From Pseudonocardia sp. TRM90224 (lineage in GTDB: Bacteria; Actinomycetota; Actinomycetes; Mycobacteriales; Pseudonocardiaceae), in assembly GCF_021245725.1 (NCBI RefSeq), contig NZ_JAJGSX010000066.1, forward strand, positions 1 to 33,281: 33,281 nucleotides of DNA, written 5' to 3'. Below are positions 7,716-14,393 of this stretch, in pieces (within the stretch, counting starts at the first letter, position 1; each line of letters begins with the position of its first letter). Made by a program: the position numbers and the translations under genes. The notes below the pieces were generated by a model that ran no database searches, was not told where the DNA came from, and worked only from the letters and a program-made list of their open reading frames with translations.

Positions 7716-8521
7716 CGGCCCGGCCAAACCGGGGCCCGCTTCTCCTGGAACGCGCGCACCCCCTCCTTGCCGTCGGCGCTGTCGAGCGCCGCCATCAGCG
7801 CCGGCAGCCGCTGGTCGCGGGCCTCCCGCGCCGACATCTGCGCCGTCCGCTGCACCATCTGCTTCACCGCCCGCAGCGACGTCGGCGCGCACGCCAGCAC
7901 GTCGGCCAGCCAGCGGTCGACGGCGGCGTCCAGCTCGGCGGCCGGGACCACCTCGTTGACCAGGCCCATCGCCTGCATCTCGGCCGCCTCCGCGCGGCGA
8001 CCCGTGAGCAACATCCCCATCGCCTGAGTGTGCGGCACCCTGCGGACGAGCTGGAACACGCCACCGTCCAGCGGGATGCGGCCCACCCGCGGCTCGGTGA
8101 GCCCGAACCGGGCGTGCTCCGCGGCGATGACGATGTCACAGCCCAGCACCATCTCCATGCCGCCACCGAGCGCGTAGCCGTTCACCCGCGCGATCACCGG
8201 GACGTCCAGCGTGGTGCGCAGGCTCAGCCCGCCGAAACCGTTCGGGTCGAGGTCGGCCCAGTACTCCAGGCCGGTCTTCGCGATCGCGGCGGCGGACATG
8301 TCGGCGCCGACGCAGAACGCGCGCTCCCCACCACCGGTGACAACAACCGCGCGGACGTCCGGGTCGGCCTCGATCCGCTCCCAGATCTCCACGAGTCGCT
8401 CGTGCGTCGGCCCGTCGACCGCGTTGAGCACAGCAGGCCGGTTGATGGTCACGCGGGCGACGTGGTCGGCAACCTCGAACCGGACCTCGTCGACCGCGTC
8501 GCCGGGCGCTGCGTCCGTCAT
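7712..8521 (-). CDS. Enoyl-CoA hydratase/isomerase (crotonase, CaiD-like)
   Basis: This 269-residue crotonase has both oxyanion-hole segments, CVGAD (70-74) and NGYALGGGMEM (114-124). One catalytic glutamate is in place in TEPRVGRIP (E143). The second hydratase glutamate, found in rat mitochondrial hydratase before the LTG motif, is glycine here (QAMGMLLTG, G169). Many CaiD-like dehydratases, isomerases and hydrolases also lack it, so simple enoyl-CoA hydration is not assured. The ATG at 8521 overlaps the CoA-transferase stop (ATGA), so the two are translationally coupled; this enzyme probably acts on that transferase's CoA-thioester product. Substrate unknown. Confidence 0.85.
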   Translation of the reverse strand: MTDAAPGDAVDEVRFEVADHVARVTINRPAVLNAVDGPTHERLVEIWERIEADPDVRAVVVTGGGERAFCVGADMSAAAIAKTGLEYWADLDPNGFGGLSLRTTLDVPVIARVNGYALGGGMEMVLGCDIVIAAEHARFGLTEPRVGRIPLDGGVFQLVRRVPHTQAMGMLLTGRRAEAAEMQAMGLVNEVVPAAELDAAVDRWLADVLACAPTSLRAVKQMVQRTAQMSAREARDQRLPALMAALDSADGKEGVRAFQEKRAPVWPGR

Positions 8522-9699
8522 CGCAGCACCTTCGACTCGACCAGCGCCGCGACCGTGTCGGCGGCGTAGCCGTGCTCGGCGAGCACCTCCGCGTTGTGCT
8601 CGCCCAGCCGCGGCGGCACCCGCCGCACCTGCGCCGGCGTCGCGGACAGCCGGATCGGCGCGTCCAGCGCGCGGACGCGCCCGGCCGTGGGGTGCTGCAT
8701 CTCCAGCACCATCTTGTTCACGGCGGTCTGCTCGTCGTCGAGCGCCTGTTCGAGGCTGCGCACCGGCGCGCACAGGATGTCCACCTCCTCCAGCCGCTTC
8801 ACCCAGTGATCGCTGGAATTGGTGGCGAACCGCTCGCGGAAGATCGCCTGCAACTGCGGCCGGTGCTCGAACTGGTCGTCCAGCGTGGCGAACTCGGGCC
8901 GCTGCGACAGGTCCTCGTCCAGCTCCAGGGCCGCGGAGATGTCCCGCAACGGGTTCTCCTTGAACGCACCGACCATGCAGACCGCGCCGTCGGTGGTCTC
9001 GAAGACGCCGGAGAGCGGCATCGCCGCCCAGTTGATCTCCCGGCCGCGGTTGAGCTGCATGCACGCCTCCTGCATCTGCATGTGCAGCATCGAGTCGTAC
9101 ATCGTCACCTCCACCTTCTGCCCCTCACCGGACGTGCCGCGCGCGAGCAGCGCCAGCAGGATGCCCTGCATGAGGTGCATGCCGGTCGTGTAGTCGGCCA
9201 GGGTGGTCGGGTAGACCGAGAGCGGCACGTCCTGCGACTCCCGCCGCCACATAACCCCCGAGTAGGCCTGCGCGATCACGTCCTGACCGCCCTTGTGCGC
9301 GTACGGGCCGGCGGCACCGAACCCGGTGCCGGACGCCCAGATCACCCGCGGGTTCAGCTCGCGGCACGCGCCGTAGCCGAACCCGATCCGCTCCATCACC
9401 CCCGAGCGGAAGTTGCTGACCACCACGTCGGCGTCGCGGATGAGCCGGTGCACCACCGCCACCCCCTCCGGGGTGCGGGTGTCGACCGAGACGCTGCGCT
9501 TGTTGCGGTTGATCGAGAGGAAGATCGGGTTGTCCGGCCCGTCCGGGTCGCTGATCGACGACCTCGACAGGTCACCGACCCCGGGCCGCTCGATCTTGAT
9601 GACGTCGGCGCCGTAGTCGCCCAGCAGCTGCGTGCAGCTCGGTCCCATGTAGACCTGGGTGAAGTCGACGACGGTCACTCCGGCGAGCGGTTGGGTCAT
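8518..9699 (-). CDS. Class III (CaiB/BaiF/Frc) CoA-transferase
   Basis: The protein has 393 residues, full length for class III CoA-transferases. The catalytic aspartate that forms the acyl-anhydride is visible at D169 (TLADYTTG), the same position as in formyl-CoA transferase. GADVIKIERPGVGD near residues 30-43 and the NKRSVSVDT segment are also typical. These enzymes move CoA between carboxylic acids, often activating a substrate for catabolism, in the cytosol. Its start overlaps the end of the FAD oxidoreductase gene and its end overlaps the crotonase start. The inferred role is to activate the imported or oxidised acid before the crotonase step. Confidence 0.88.
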   Translation of the reverse strand: MTQPLAGVTVVDFTQVYMGPSCTQLLGDYGADVIKIERPGVGDLSRSSISDPDGPDNPIFLSINRNKRSVSVDTRTPEGVAVVHRLIRDADVVVSNFRSGVMERIGFGYGACRELNPRVIWASGTGFGAAGPYAHKGGQDVIAQAYSGVMWRRESQDVPLSVYPTTLADYTTGMHLMQGILLALLARGTSGEGQKVEVTMYDSMLHMQMQEACMQLNRGREINWAAMPLSGVFETTDGAVCMVGAFKENPLRDISAALELDEDLSQRPEFATLDDQFEHRPQLQAIFRERFATNSSDHWVKRLEEVDILCAPVRSLEQALDDEQTAVNKMVLEMQHPTAGRVRALDAPIRLSATPAQVRRVPPRLGEHNAEVLAEHGYAADTVAALVESKVLR

Positions 9700-11060
9700 G
9701 ACGGAACCTCCACGGGGTCGGTGATCGTCGCGTTCGCTGCGGGCACGTCACCGGGGTCGGCGCCCTGCGCCCGCATCATGCGCTGGATCGCGGCCGCGTC
9801 CACGTCCCGGACGGTCCCACCGGCGTCGACGGCGAGCCCGGCCGCGATCCCTGCGGCCTGCCCCATCGCCATGCAAGGCGGGATCTCCCGCGAGATGCGC
9901 TGCGCGTCGGGGGTGGCCGAGTAGTGGCGCCCGGCGACCAGCAGCTGGTCGACGCCGCGCGGGAGCAGCGCGCGGTAGGGCGTGTAGTAGTCGCGGCCGC
10001 GGGCCACCGAGTCGGGGAAGTGCCGGCGGCTCGTGACGTCGTCCTTGGTGACGACGTACTCGCCGCGCAGCAGGCGGGTCTGGCGCACGCCCATCTGCTC
10101 GGCGACGTCGACGACGTAACAGCGTTCGAACCCCGGCAGGTGCTCCCGGATGTGGTCGACGACCGCCGCGATGCGCGCGCGGGCGTCGAACTCGGCCTCC
10201 GTGAGCGACTCCGGATCGGCGCCGTCGTAGCCGGTCATGTGCGGGCAGTTGCACCAGACGACACCGGGCAGCGGGGTCTTGAGCCACCACAGCTCCCACG
10301 CGCCGCCGAGCATCCGCTTGATCGTCCGGTTGATCGCGCGCGCCTCGCGCGGGTTGGCCTGCTCGAACCGCTCCGCGGCGACGGTGTCGACCCCGCCCAG
10401 CCGGAAGACCAGCGTGGTCAGGTAGCTGTCGCTCACGAAGTCGGCGCCGGCGCGGGAGGCGACGTCGATGTCGCCGGTGGTGTCGATGACGACGTCGCCG
10501 AGCACGGCCTGCGGGCCCTGCTTGGTCTCGCACACGACCCCGGCCAGCCGGTTGCCGTCGAGCACCGGTCGGGAGAACCACGAGTGCAGCCGCAGGTGCA
10601 CGCCCGACTCGCGGACCAGGTCGTTCGACACCCGCTTCCAGCCGTCGGGGTCGAACGCGACGGCGTAGCAGATCGGTTTCGGGGTGATGTGCTGGTGGAA
10701 GTCGAAGACGCCGAACCGGCCCCAGCGGTTCCAGGTCTCCACCGAGGAGTACCGGTCCGACTCCGGCGGGTAGACCGCCAGCCCGATCTTGTCCAGGCGC
10801 TCGACGTACTCGGCGACGATCCCGGTGACCGAAACCTCCGAGCCGTTCACCATGTCGTCGAGCACGAGCACCATGCCGCCGGACGCCAGCCCGCCCAGCG
10901 CGGCGTAGCGCTCCAGCAGCGTGACGCTCGCGCCGGTGCGCGCCGCGGCCACGGCCGCGCTCACCCCGGCCGGCCCGCCGCCGACCACAACGACGTCGGA
11001 GCGGCGCACGACCGGATCGGACAGCTCGGACAGACGGGTCAGCTGCATCGTGTTCCTCAT
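9696..11060 (-). CDS. FAD-dependent oxidoreductase (FAD_oxidored family)
   Basis: This is a 454-residue flavoprotein with an N-terminal Rossmann dinucleotide motif (VVVVGGGPAGVSAA, residues 23-36), the LLERYAALGGLASGG continuation and a C-terminal AGRHYSATPDAQ...MAMGQAAGIAA segment. This is the layout of the FAD_oxidored (PF12831-type) family, which also includes TcuA-like and hydrolase-fused flavoproteins. It probably dehydrogenates or reduces the pathway substrate; the electron partner is not encoded nearby. The start at 11060 overlaps the transporter stop (ATGA); an ATG at 11048 has a better-spaced GAGGA. It is the second gene of the coupled operon. Confidence 0.85.
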   Translation of the reverse strand: MRNTMQLTRLSELSDPVVRRSDVVVVGGGPAGVSAAVAAARTGASVTLLERYAALGGLASGGMVLVLDDMVNGSEVSVTGIVAEYVERLDKIGLAVYPPESDRYSSVETWNRWGRFGVFDFHQHITPKPICYAVAFDPDGWKRVSNDLVRESGVHLRLHSWFSRPVLDGNRLAGVVCETKQGPQAVLGDVVIDTTGDIDVASRAGADFVSDSYLTTLVFRLGGVDTVAAERFEQANPREARAINRTIKRMLGGAWELWWLKTPLPGVVWCNCPHMTGYDGADPESLTEAEFDARARIAAVVDHIREHLPGFERCYVVDVAEQMGVRQTRLLRGEYVVTKDDVTSRRHFPDSVARGRDYYTPYRALLPRGVDQLLVAGRHYSATPDAQRISREIPPCMAMGQAAGIAAGLAVDAGGTVRDVDAAAIQRMMRAQGADPGDVPAANATITDPVEVPS

Positions 11061-12379
11061 TCACCCGCGAAGGTGCCGTCGCGGCGGCGGGCCGCCGCGT
11101 ACAGCACCACACTGACAAGGGACAGGCCCGCGGCGTAGGCGGGGAAGATCCAGTCGAGATCGCGCTGCTGCAGCCATACCAGCAGGTAGGAGGCGGTGCC
11201 GCCGAACAGGGCGACCGCCACCCCGTAGCCGAGGGCCACGCCGGTCGCCCGGCAGGCCTTCGGCATCAGCGACGTCGCGACGACGTTGTAGAGCGTCATG
11301 TTCAGCACCAGCACGAGCGAGCCGCCGATCAGCACCGCGGCGAACCCGGCGATGCCCGGCCGGTCGTAGAGCAGCATCAGGAACACCGACGGCACGGCGA
11401 GCAGCCGCGTCACCAGGAACGTGCGCGAGAGCTTGTACCGGTCGGCCAGCGCCCCGGTGATCAACGATCCGATCAGCAGCACCACGCCGAGCACGGTGGC
11501 GAGCGCGAAGACGGCCGTCGGGTCCTCGCCGTACGTGCTGCGGGCGAGGTTGGGCAGCCCGACGTTCCACGCGTAGTTGTAGGCCTGCGCGGCGCCGACG
11601 ACGAACACGATGGCGAGCAGCCCGAGCCAGTGCTTGCGCACACCGCGGGCCACCGACCCCGACGACGAGTCGGCGCGCTCTTCGTCGTGCAGGGTCTCCG
11701 GCAGCGCACGGCGCAGCCAGATCACCAGCACGCCGAGCGCCGCGCCGATGATGAACGGGACCCGCCAGCCCCACTCCTGCATCGCGTCGCCGCCGATCAG
11801 CCAGCTGGTCGCGAAGCTGACCAGCGACGCGAGCAGGATGCCCAGGTTGACGAAGAAGCTGATGTACCCCGCGGCGCGACCCTCGCGGCCGGCCGGGTTG
11901 AGCTCCACGGCGTACGACGTCGACAGCGGGGCCTCGATGCCCGTCGACACCCCCTGCAGCAACCGGCAGACGACCAGCACGACGCCGGCCCAGACGCCGA
12001 TCGCGCCGTAGGTCGGCGTCAGCGCGATCACCAGCGTGGTGACGGCCATCAGCGCGACCGAGCCGAGCATCACCCGGCGGCGGCCGACCAGGTCGGCCAT
12101 CACGCCGAAGAGCACGCCGCCCAGCGGGCGCACCGCGAACCCGACCGCGAACACGGCCAGTGCGCTCAGCGTGGCCGAAACCGGATCCTGCGAGGGGAAG
12201 AAGTGCGGCCCGAGGTACGCCGAGAGCAGCCCGAAGACCATCCAGTCGTACCACTCGAGGGTGTTGCCGAGCCCGAGCCCGAGCATGCCCCGGCGGGTTG
12301 TCGAGGTGACGCGGGTGGGGTCCGGTGGGGCGGTAGCAGAAGGGGAATGGGGTGACGGGGAATGGGATGTCGCAGTCAT
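11057..12379 (-). CDS. MHS-family (metabolite:H+ symporter) MFS transporter
   Basis: The protein has about 440 residues and 12 predicted membrane segments. The MHS signature GNTLEWYDWMVFGLLS lies near the N-terminus, the MFS motif is GVMADLVGRRRVMLGS, and the central EWGWRVPFIIGAALGVL is typical of ProP/KgtP/ShiA relatives. These import organic acids, osmolytes or shikimate-like compounds with protons. I chose the ATG at 12379, preceded by AAAGG about 8 bases upstream. A GTG at 12424 would add a low-complexity leader and a hairpin sequence to the coding region. It is the first gene of the coupled catabolic operon and lies 130 bp after the XRE-cupin regulator. The inference is uptake of the pathway substrate, probably a carboxylate. 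Confidence 0.87.
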   Translation of the reverse strand: MTATSHSPSPHSPSATAPPDPTRVTSTTRRGMLGLGLGNTLEWYDWMVFGLLSAYLGPHFFPSQDPVSATLSALAVFAVGFAVRPLGGVLFGVMADLVGRRRVMLGSVALMAVTTLVIALTPTYGAIGVWAGVVLVVCRLLQGVSTGIEAPLSTSYAVELNPAGREGRAAGYISFFVNLGILLASLVSFATSWLIGGDAMQEWGWRVPFIIGAALGVLVIWLRRALPETLHDEERADSSSGSVARGVRKHWLGLLAIVFVVGAAQAYNYAWNVGLPNLARSTYGEDPTAVFALATVLGVVLLIGSLITGALADRYKLSRTFLVTRLLAVPSVFLMLLYDRPGIAGFAAVLIGGSLVLVLNMTLYNVVATSLMPKACRATGVALGYGVAVALFGGTASYLLVWLQQRDLDWIFPAYAAGLSLVSVVLYAAARRRDGTFAGE

Positions 12380-12401
12380 GGTGTTCGCCTTTGAAGCCAT
12401 G

Positions 12402-12418
12402 GACGCGCTCAGCGCGTC
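12402..12418. promoter_or_regulatory. Stem-loop in the leader between regulator and transporter genes
   Basis: A perfect 7-bp stem with a 3-base loop (GACGCGC-TCA-GCGCGTC) lies about 22 bases upstream of the chosen transporter start. It could be an mRNA-processing or attenuating hairpin between the regulator and the metabolic genes. If the GTG at 12424 is the real start, it is simply coding sequence. Confidence 0.3.
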
Positions 12419-12509
12419 GGACACGGGGCACCCACCGCATGCCGCGGCACGCCGGTGGCGTGCGCGAACGTGATCCGGTCGGCCTCCGGACGATGGTCCG
12501 GGCCGATCG

Positions 12510-13118
12510 TCACCAGGTGGGCGGAGTGATCACCCAGACAGCCGTGCAGATCTCGTCGCCGGGGTTGGCGTACCAGTGCGGTGTGGTGGAGGGGTACCGG
12601 ATCGAGTCGCCAGGGCCGAGCTCGTGCCGCTTCCCGTCCAGGTAGACGTCCTTGCGCCCGGACAGGACCAACCCGAACTCCTCGCCCTGGTGGCGGTAGG
12701 GGTTCGCGCTCGAGTCGTACCCGGGCGGGGTCTCCACCCAGGTCGCTTCCAGCGCGCCGGTGAGGTCGGGCGTGAGCAGCTCGAAACGGCCACCGTCGTC
12801 GGCCACGATGCCGTGGCCGTCCAACCGGCGCCGCTCCGACCTGCGGACCACCGGCGAACGGTTCCGGTCGGAGACCTGGAACAGCCCTCCCACCGGGATC
12901 CCGAGGCCGTGCGCGAGCTGCACGAGCGTGCCGAACGACGGGTTGGCCAGCCCGCGCTCGATCTGGCTGACGATCCCCGTGCTCAACCCGGACAGCTCGG
13001 CGAGCCGCTCCAGCGTGAGGCCGGCTTCCTTGCGGAGGCCACGGACCTGGTTGCCGACCTCGCCCAGCATCGCGGCAACGGGCAGGTCCTGCCCAGCGCC
13101 AGCATCGCGGTCAGCCAT
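12510..13118 (-). CDS. XRE-family HTH regulator with C-terminal cupin domain
   Basis: This 202-residue protein has an N-terminal XRE helix-turn-helix (about residues 20-75; GLTLERLAELSGLSTGIVSQ, then LANPSFGTLVQLA) and a C-terminal cupin_2 barrel (about 115-200; HQGEEFGLVLSG, LGPGDSIRYPSTTPHWY). This is the common HTH-cupin regulator design, in which the cupin binds a small effector. The ATG at 13118 has GGAGGG about 8 bases upstream. It precedes the six-gene catabolic operon on the same strand and is the obvious candidate to control it. A palindrome overlapping its own promoter suggests autoregulation. Confidence 0.88.
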   Translation of the reverse strand: MADRDAGAGQDLPVAAMLGEVGNQVRGLRKEAGLTLERLAELSGLSTGIVSQIERGLANPSFGTLVQLAHGLGIPVGGLFQVSDRNRSPVVRRSERRRLDGHGIVADDGGRFELLTPDLTGALEATWVETPPGYDSSANPYRHQGEEFGLVLSGRKDVYLDGKRHELGPGDSIRYPSTTPHWYANPGDEICTAVWVITPPTW

Positions 13119-13144
13119 CGGGTGCCCTCCAACGTCGAGCTGGC

Positions 13145-13175
13145 TTCAGAATACTGAACGTCTTCATCGACGCAA
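13145..13175 (-). promoter_or_regulatory. Promoter with overlapping palindromic operator for the XRE-cupin gene
   Basis: On the minus strand a TTGCGT -35 (13170-13175) and a TATTCT -10 (13148-13153) are 16 bases apart. The -10 sits inside the palindrome TTCAG-AATA-CTGAA (13145-13158), so a repressor bound there would block polymerase. Boxes are imperfect; assignment is moderate. Confidence 0.5.
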
Positions 13176-13216
13176 GGCCTAGACGAACATCATGTTGAAG
13201 TTCTTCACTCTTCTAC

Positions 13217-13684
13217 TTAGCGACGGGGCGCGCGGCGATGCAGTTGCGGGTGCACCCCGGCCGGGAGCTGGGTGTGGGCGGCGAGCCGGCGCAGCATCGC
13301 GATCAGGGTCTCCAGCTCGGCCGCGTCCAGCGGCGCCATCACATCGGCCTCGAGCTCGTCGACAACACCGACGGCGGCCGCGAGCACCGCGCGCGCACCG
13401 TCGGTGAGGTGGACGGCATGCGCCCGGCGGTCGAGCGGGTGCCGCTCCCGCCTGACCAGGTCCTGGGCTTCGAGGGCGTCGACGATTCCGACCATCACGT
13501 TGCGGTGGATGCCGAGCAGGTCGGCGAGCTCCTGCTGGCTGCGCCCGTCGACGCGCGCGAGGTGCGCGAGCACGCCGAACTGCGCCGGCTGCAGCCCGAG
13601 CGGGGCCAGCTGCTCGGCGAACCGGTCGGCCACGTGGTAGCCGAGCTGGGACAGCAGGAACGTGGCCCGATCATCCAGGTGCAC
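13217..13684 (-). CDS. MarR-family transcriptional regulator
   Basis: This 155-residue MarR protein has a winged helix centred on RSQQELADLLGIHRNVMVGIVDALEAQDLV, the wing RRERHPLDRRAHAVHLT, and flanking dimerisation helices. It starts at a GTG (13684) and is divergent from the small ABM-domain gene. The 73-bp gap contains a TGTCA-N7-TGACA inverted repeat that overlaps the -35 of that neighbour. The inference is that it represses the monooxygenase and perhaps itself until a phenolic or oxidant ligand binds. It is separated from the downstream XRE-cupin gene by about 100 bp containing that gene's own promoter. Confidence 0.86.
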   Translation of the reverse strand: MHLDDRATFLLSQLGYHVADRFAEQLAPLGLQPAQFGVLAHLARVDGRSQQELADLLGIHRNVMVGIVDALEAQDLVRRERHPLDRRAHAVHLTDGARAVLAAAVGVVDELEADVMAPLDAAELETLIAMLRRLAAHTQLPAGVHPQLHRRAPRR

Positions 13685-13711
13685 GCCGGGAAGATAGCAC
13701 GATCACAATAC

Positions 13712-13757
13712 TGTCATCCGTCGTGACAATCACAAGTCGGGCGCATATGGTCGTGGC
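13712..13757 (+). promoter_or_regulatory. Promoter and MarR operator for a probably leaderless ABM gene
   Basis: A -35 GTGACA (13723-13728) and -10 TATGGT (13746-13751) are separated by exactly 17 bases. Only six bases lie between the -10 and the ATG at 13758, so transcription should begin at or next to the start codon. TGTCA (13712-13716) and TGACA (13724-13728) form an inverted repeat over the -35, a plausible MarR operator. Confidence 0.65.
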
Positions 13758-14126
13758 ATGACACGATCCGTTAACATCAAGCCCGCCGGCGTCGAGGGCC
13801 CCATCACCCTCGTCAACGCCATCTCCGTCCCGATGTCGCAGGGCGAGCGGTTCCTCCAGCGTTGGCGGGCCAACGCGCAGCACATGGCGGACGCCCCCGG
13901 GCTGATCAAGGCCCGCATGATGCGCGCCGTCCACGACGAGGCCGAGATCACCTTCGTCAACGTCGCGGACTGGGCGAGCGGGCCCGAGTTCGACGCCGCC
14001 CACCGCAACCCGGGCTGGCTCGCCGCGGTCCAGGCGTTGCTGGACGACCCGCAGCTCGACGTCGTCGCCCGCCCAATGGCCTACCAGGTCCAGATCGAGG
14101 TGACCCCGGGCAGCAAGCTGCTCTGA
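13758..14126 (+). CDS. Small ABM-domain (antibiotic biosynthesis monooxygenase-like) protein
   Basis: The 122-residue protein is a single ferredoxin-like ABM domain: ITLVNAISVPMSQGERFLQRW, then HMADAPGLIKARMMRAV, then the strand AEITFVNVADWASGPEFDAA. ABM proteins are cofactor-free oxygenases or heme/quinol-modifying enzymes, usually dimers, and many are uncharacterised. There is no ribosome-binding site; the gene is probably leaderless from the promoter just upstream. The divergent MarR regulator suggests induction by the substrate, for example a quinone or phenol. A strong hairpin follows the stop. It is a single-gene unit. Confidence 0.75.
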   Translation: MTRSVNIKPAGVEGPITLVNAISVPMSQGERFLQRWRANAQHMADAPGLIKARMMRAVHDEAEITFVNVADWASGPEFDAAHRNPGWLAAVQALLDDPQLDVVARPMAYQVQIEVTPGSKLL

Positions 14127-14143
14127 GCTGGGACCGACCAGCC

Positions 14144-14170
14144 GACGAAGCCGACTGCAGCGGCTTCGTC
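14144..14170 (+). terminator. Stem-loop terminator after the ABM gene
   Basis: A perfect 10-bp stem with a 7-base loop (GACGAAGCCG-ACTGCAG-CGGCTTCGTC) starts 18 bases after the ABM stop codon. There is no T-tract, which is common in high-GC actinobacteria. It also separates this unit from the conservon operon. Confidence 0.65.
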
Positions 14171-14296
14171 CGGCTCCGCTCACCCGCTGGATCCTTCAAA
14201 CACCGCAGGAATCGCCGGCGCAGACCGGCTGCACCATTCGGCCGCGCGGTCATTCGACTGTCCTGCCGACACCGCCGACTTTCGCGTAATCGACCC

Positions 14297-14324
14297 TTTA
14301 CGGGGCGTCACATCGGTGTATCGT
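14297..14324 (+). promoter_or_regulatory. Possible promoter of the conservon operon
   Basis: TTTACG (14297-14302) and TATCGT (14319-14324) are 16 bases apart in the 223-bp gap between the terminator and the kinase-like gene, about 70 bases before the chosen ATG. The boxes are weak; no other candidate was better. Confidence 0.3.
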
Positions 14325-14393
14325 TCGCGTCCTCGCAAGTCGGCTCCCCCAGACCGACCCCGGATGTGGGCCGGTAGAAATGGTGCGAGAAAG

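Noticed and set aside
7716..7892. N-terminal extension of the DapA-like protein
   Set aside because: Ala/Gly/Arg-rich and overlapping the crotonase gene; the fold starts at the GTG at 7715, which has a coupled overlap.
14144..14170. tRNA-like hairpin
   Set aside because: Only one stem is present and no cloverleaf can be drawn; its position fits a terminator.
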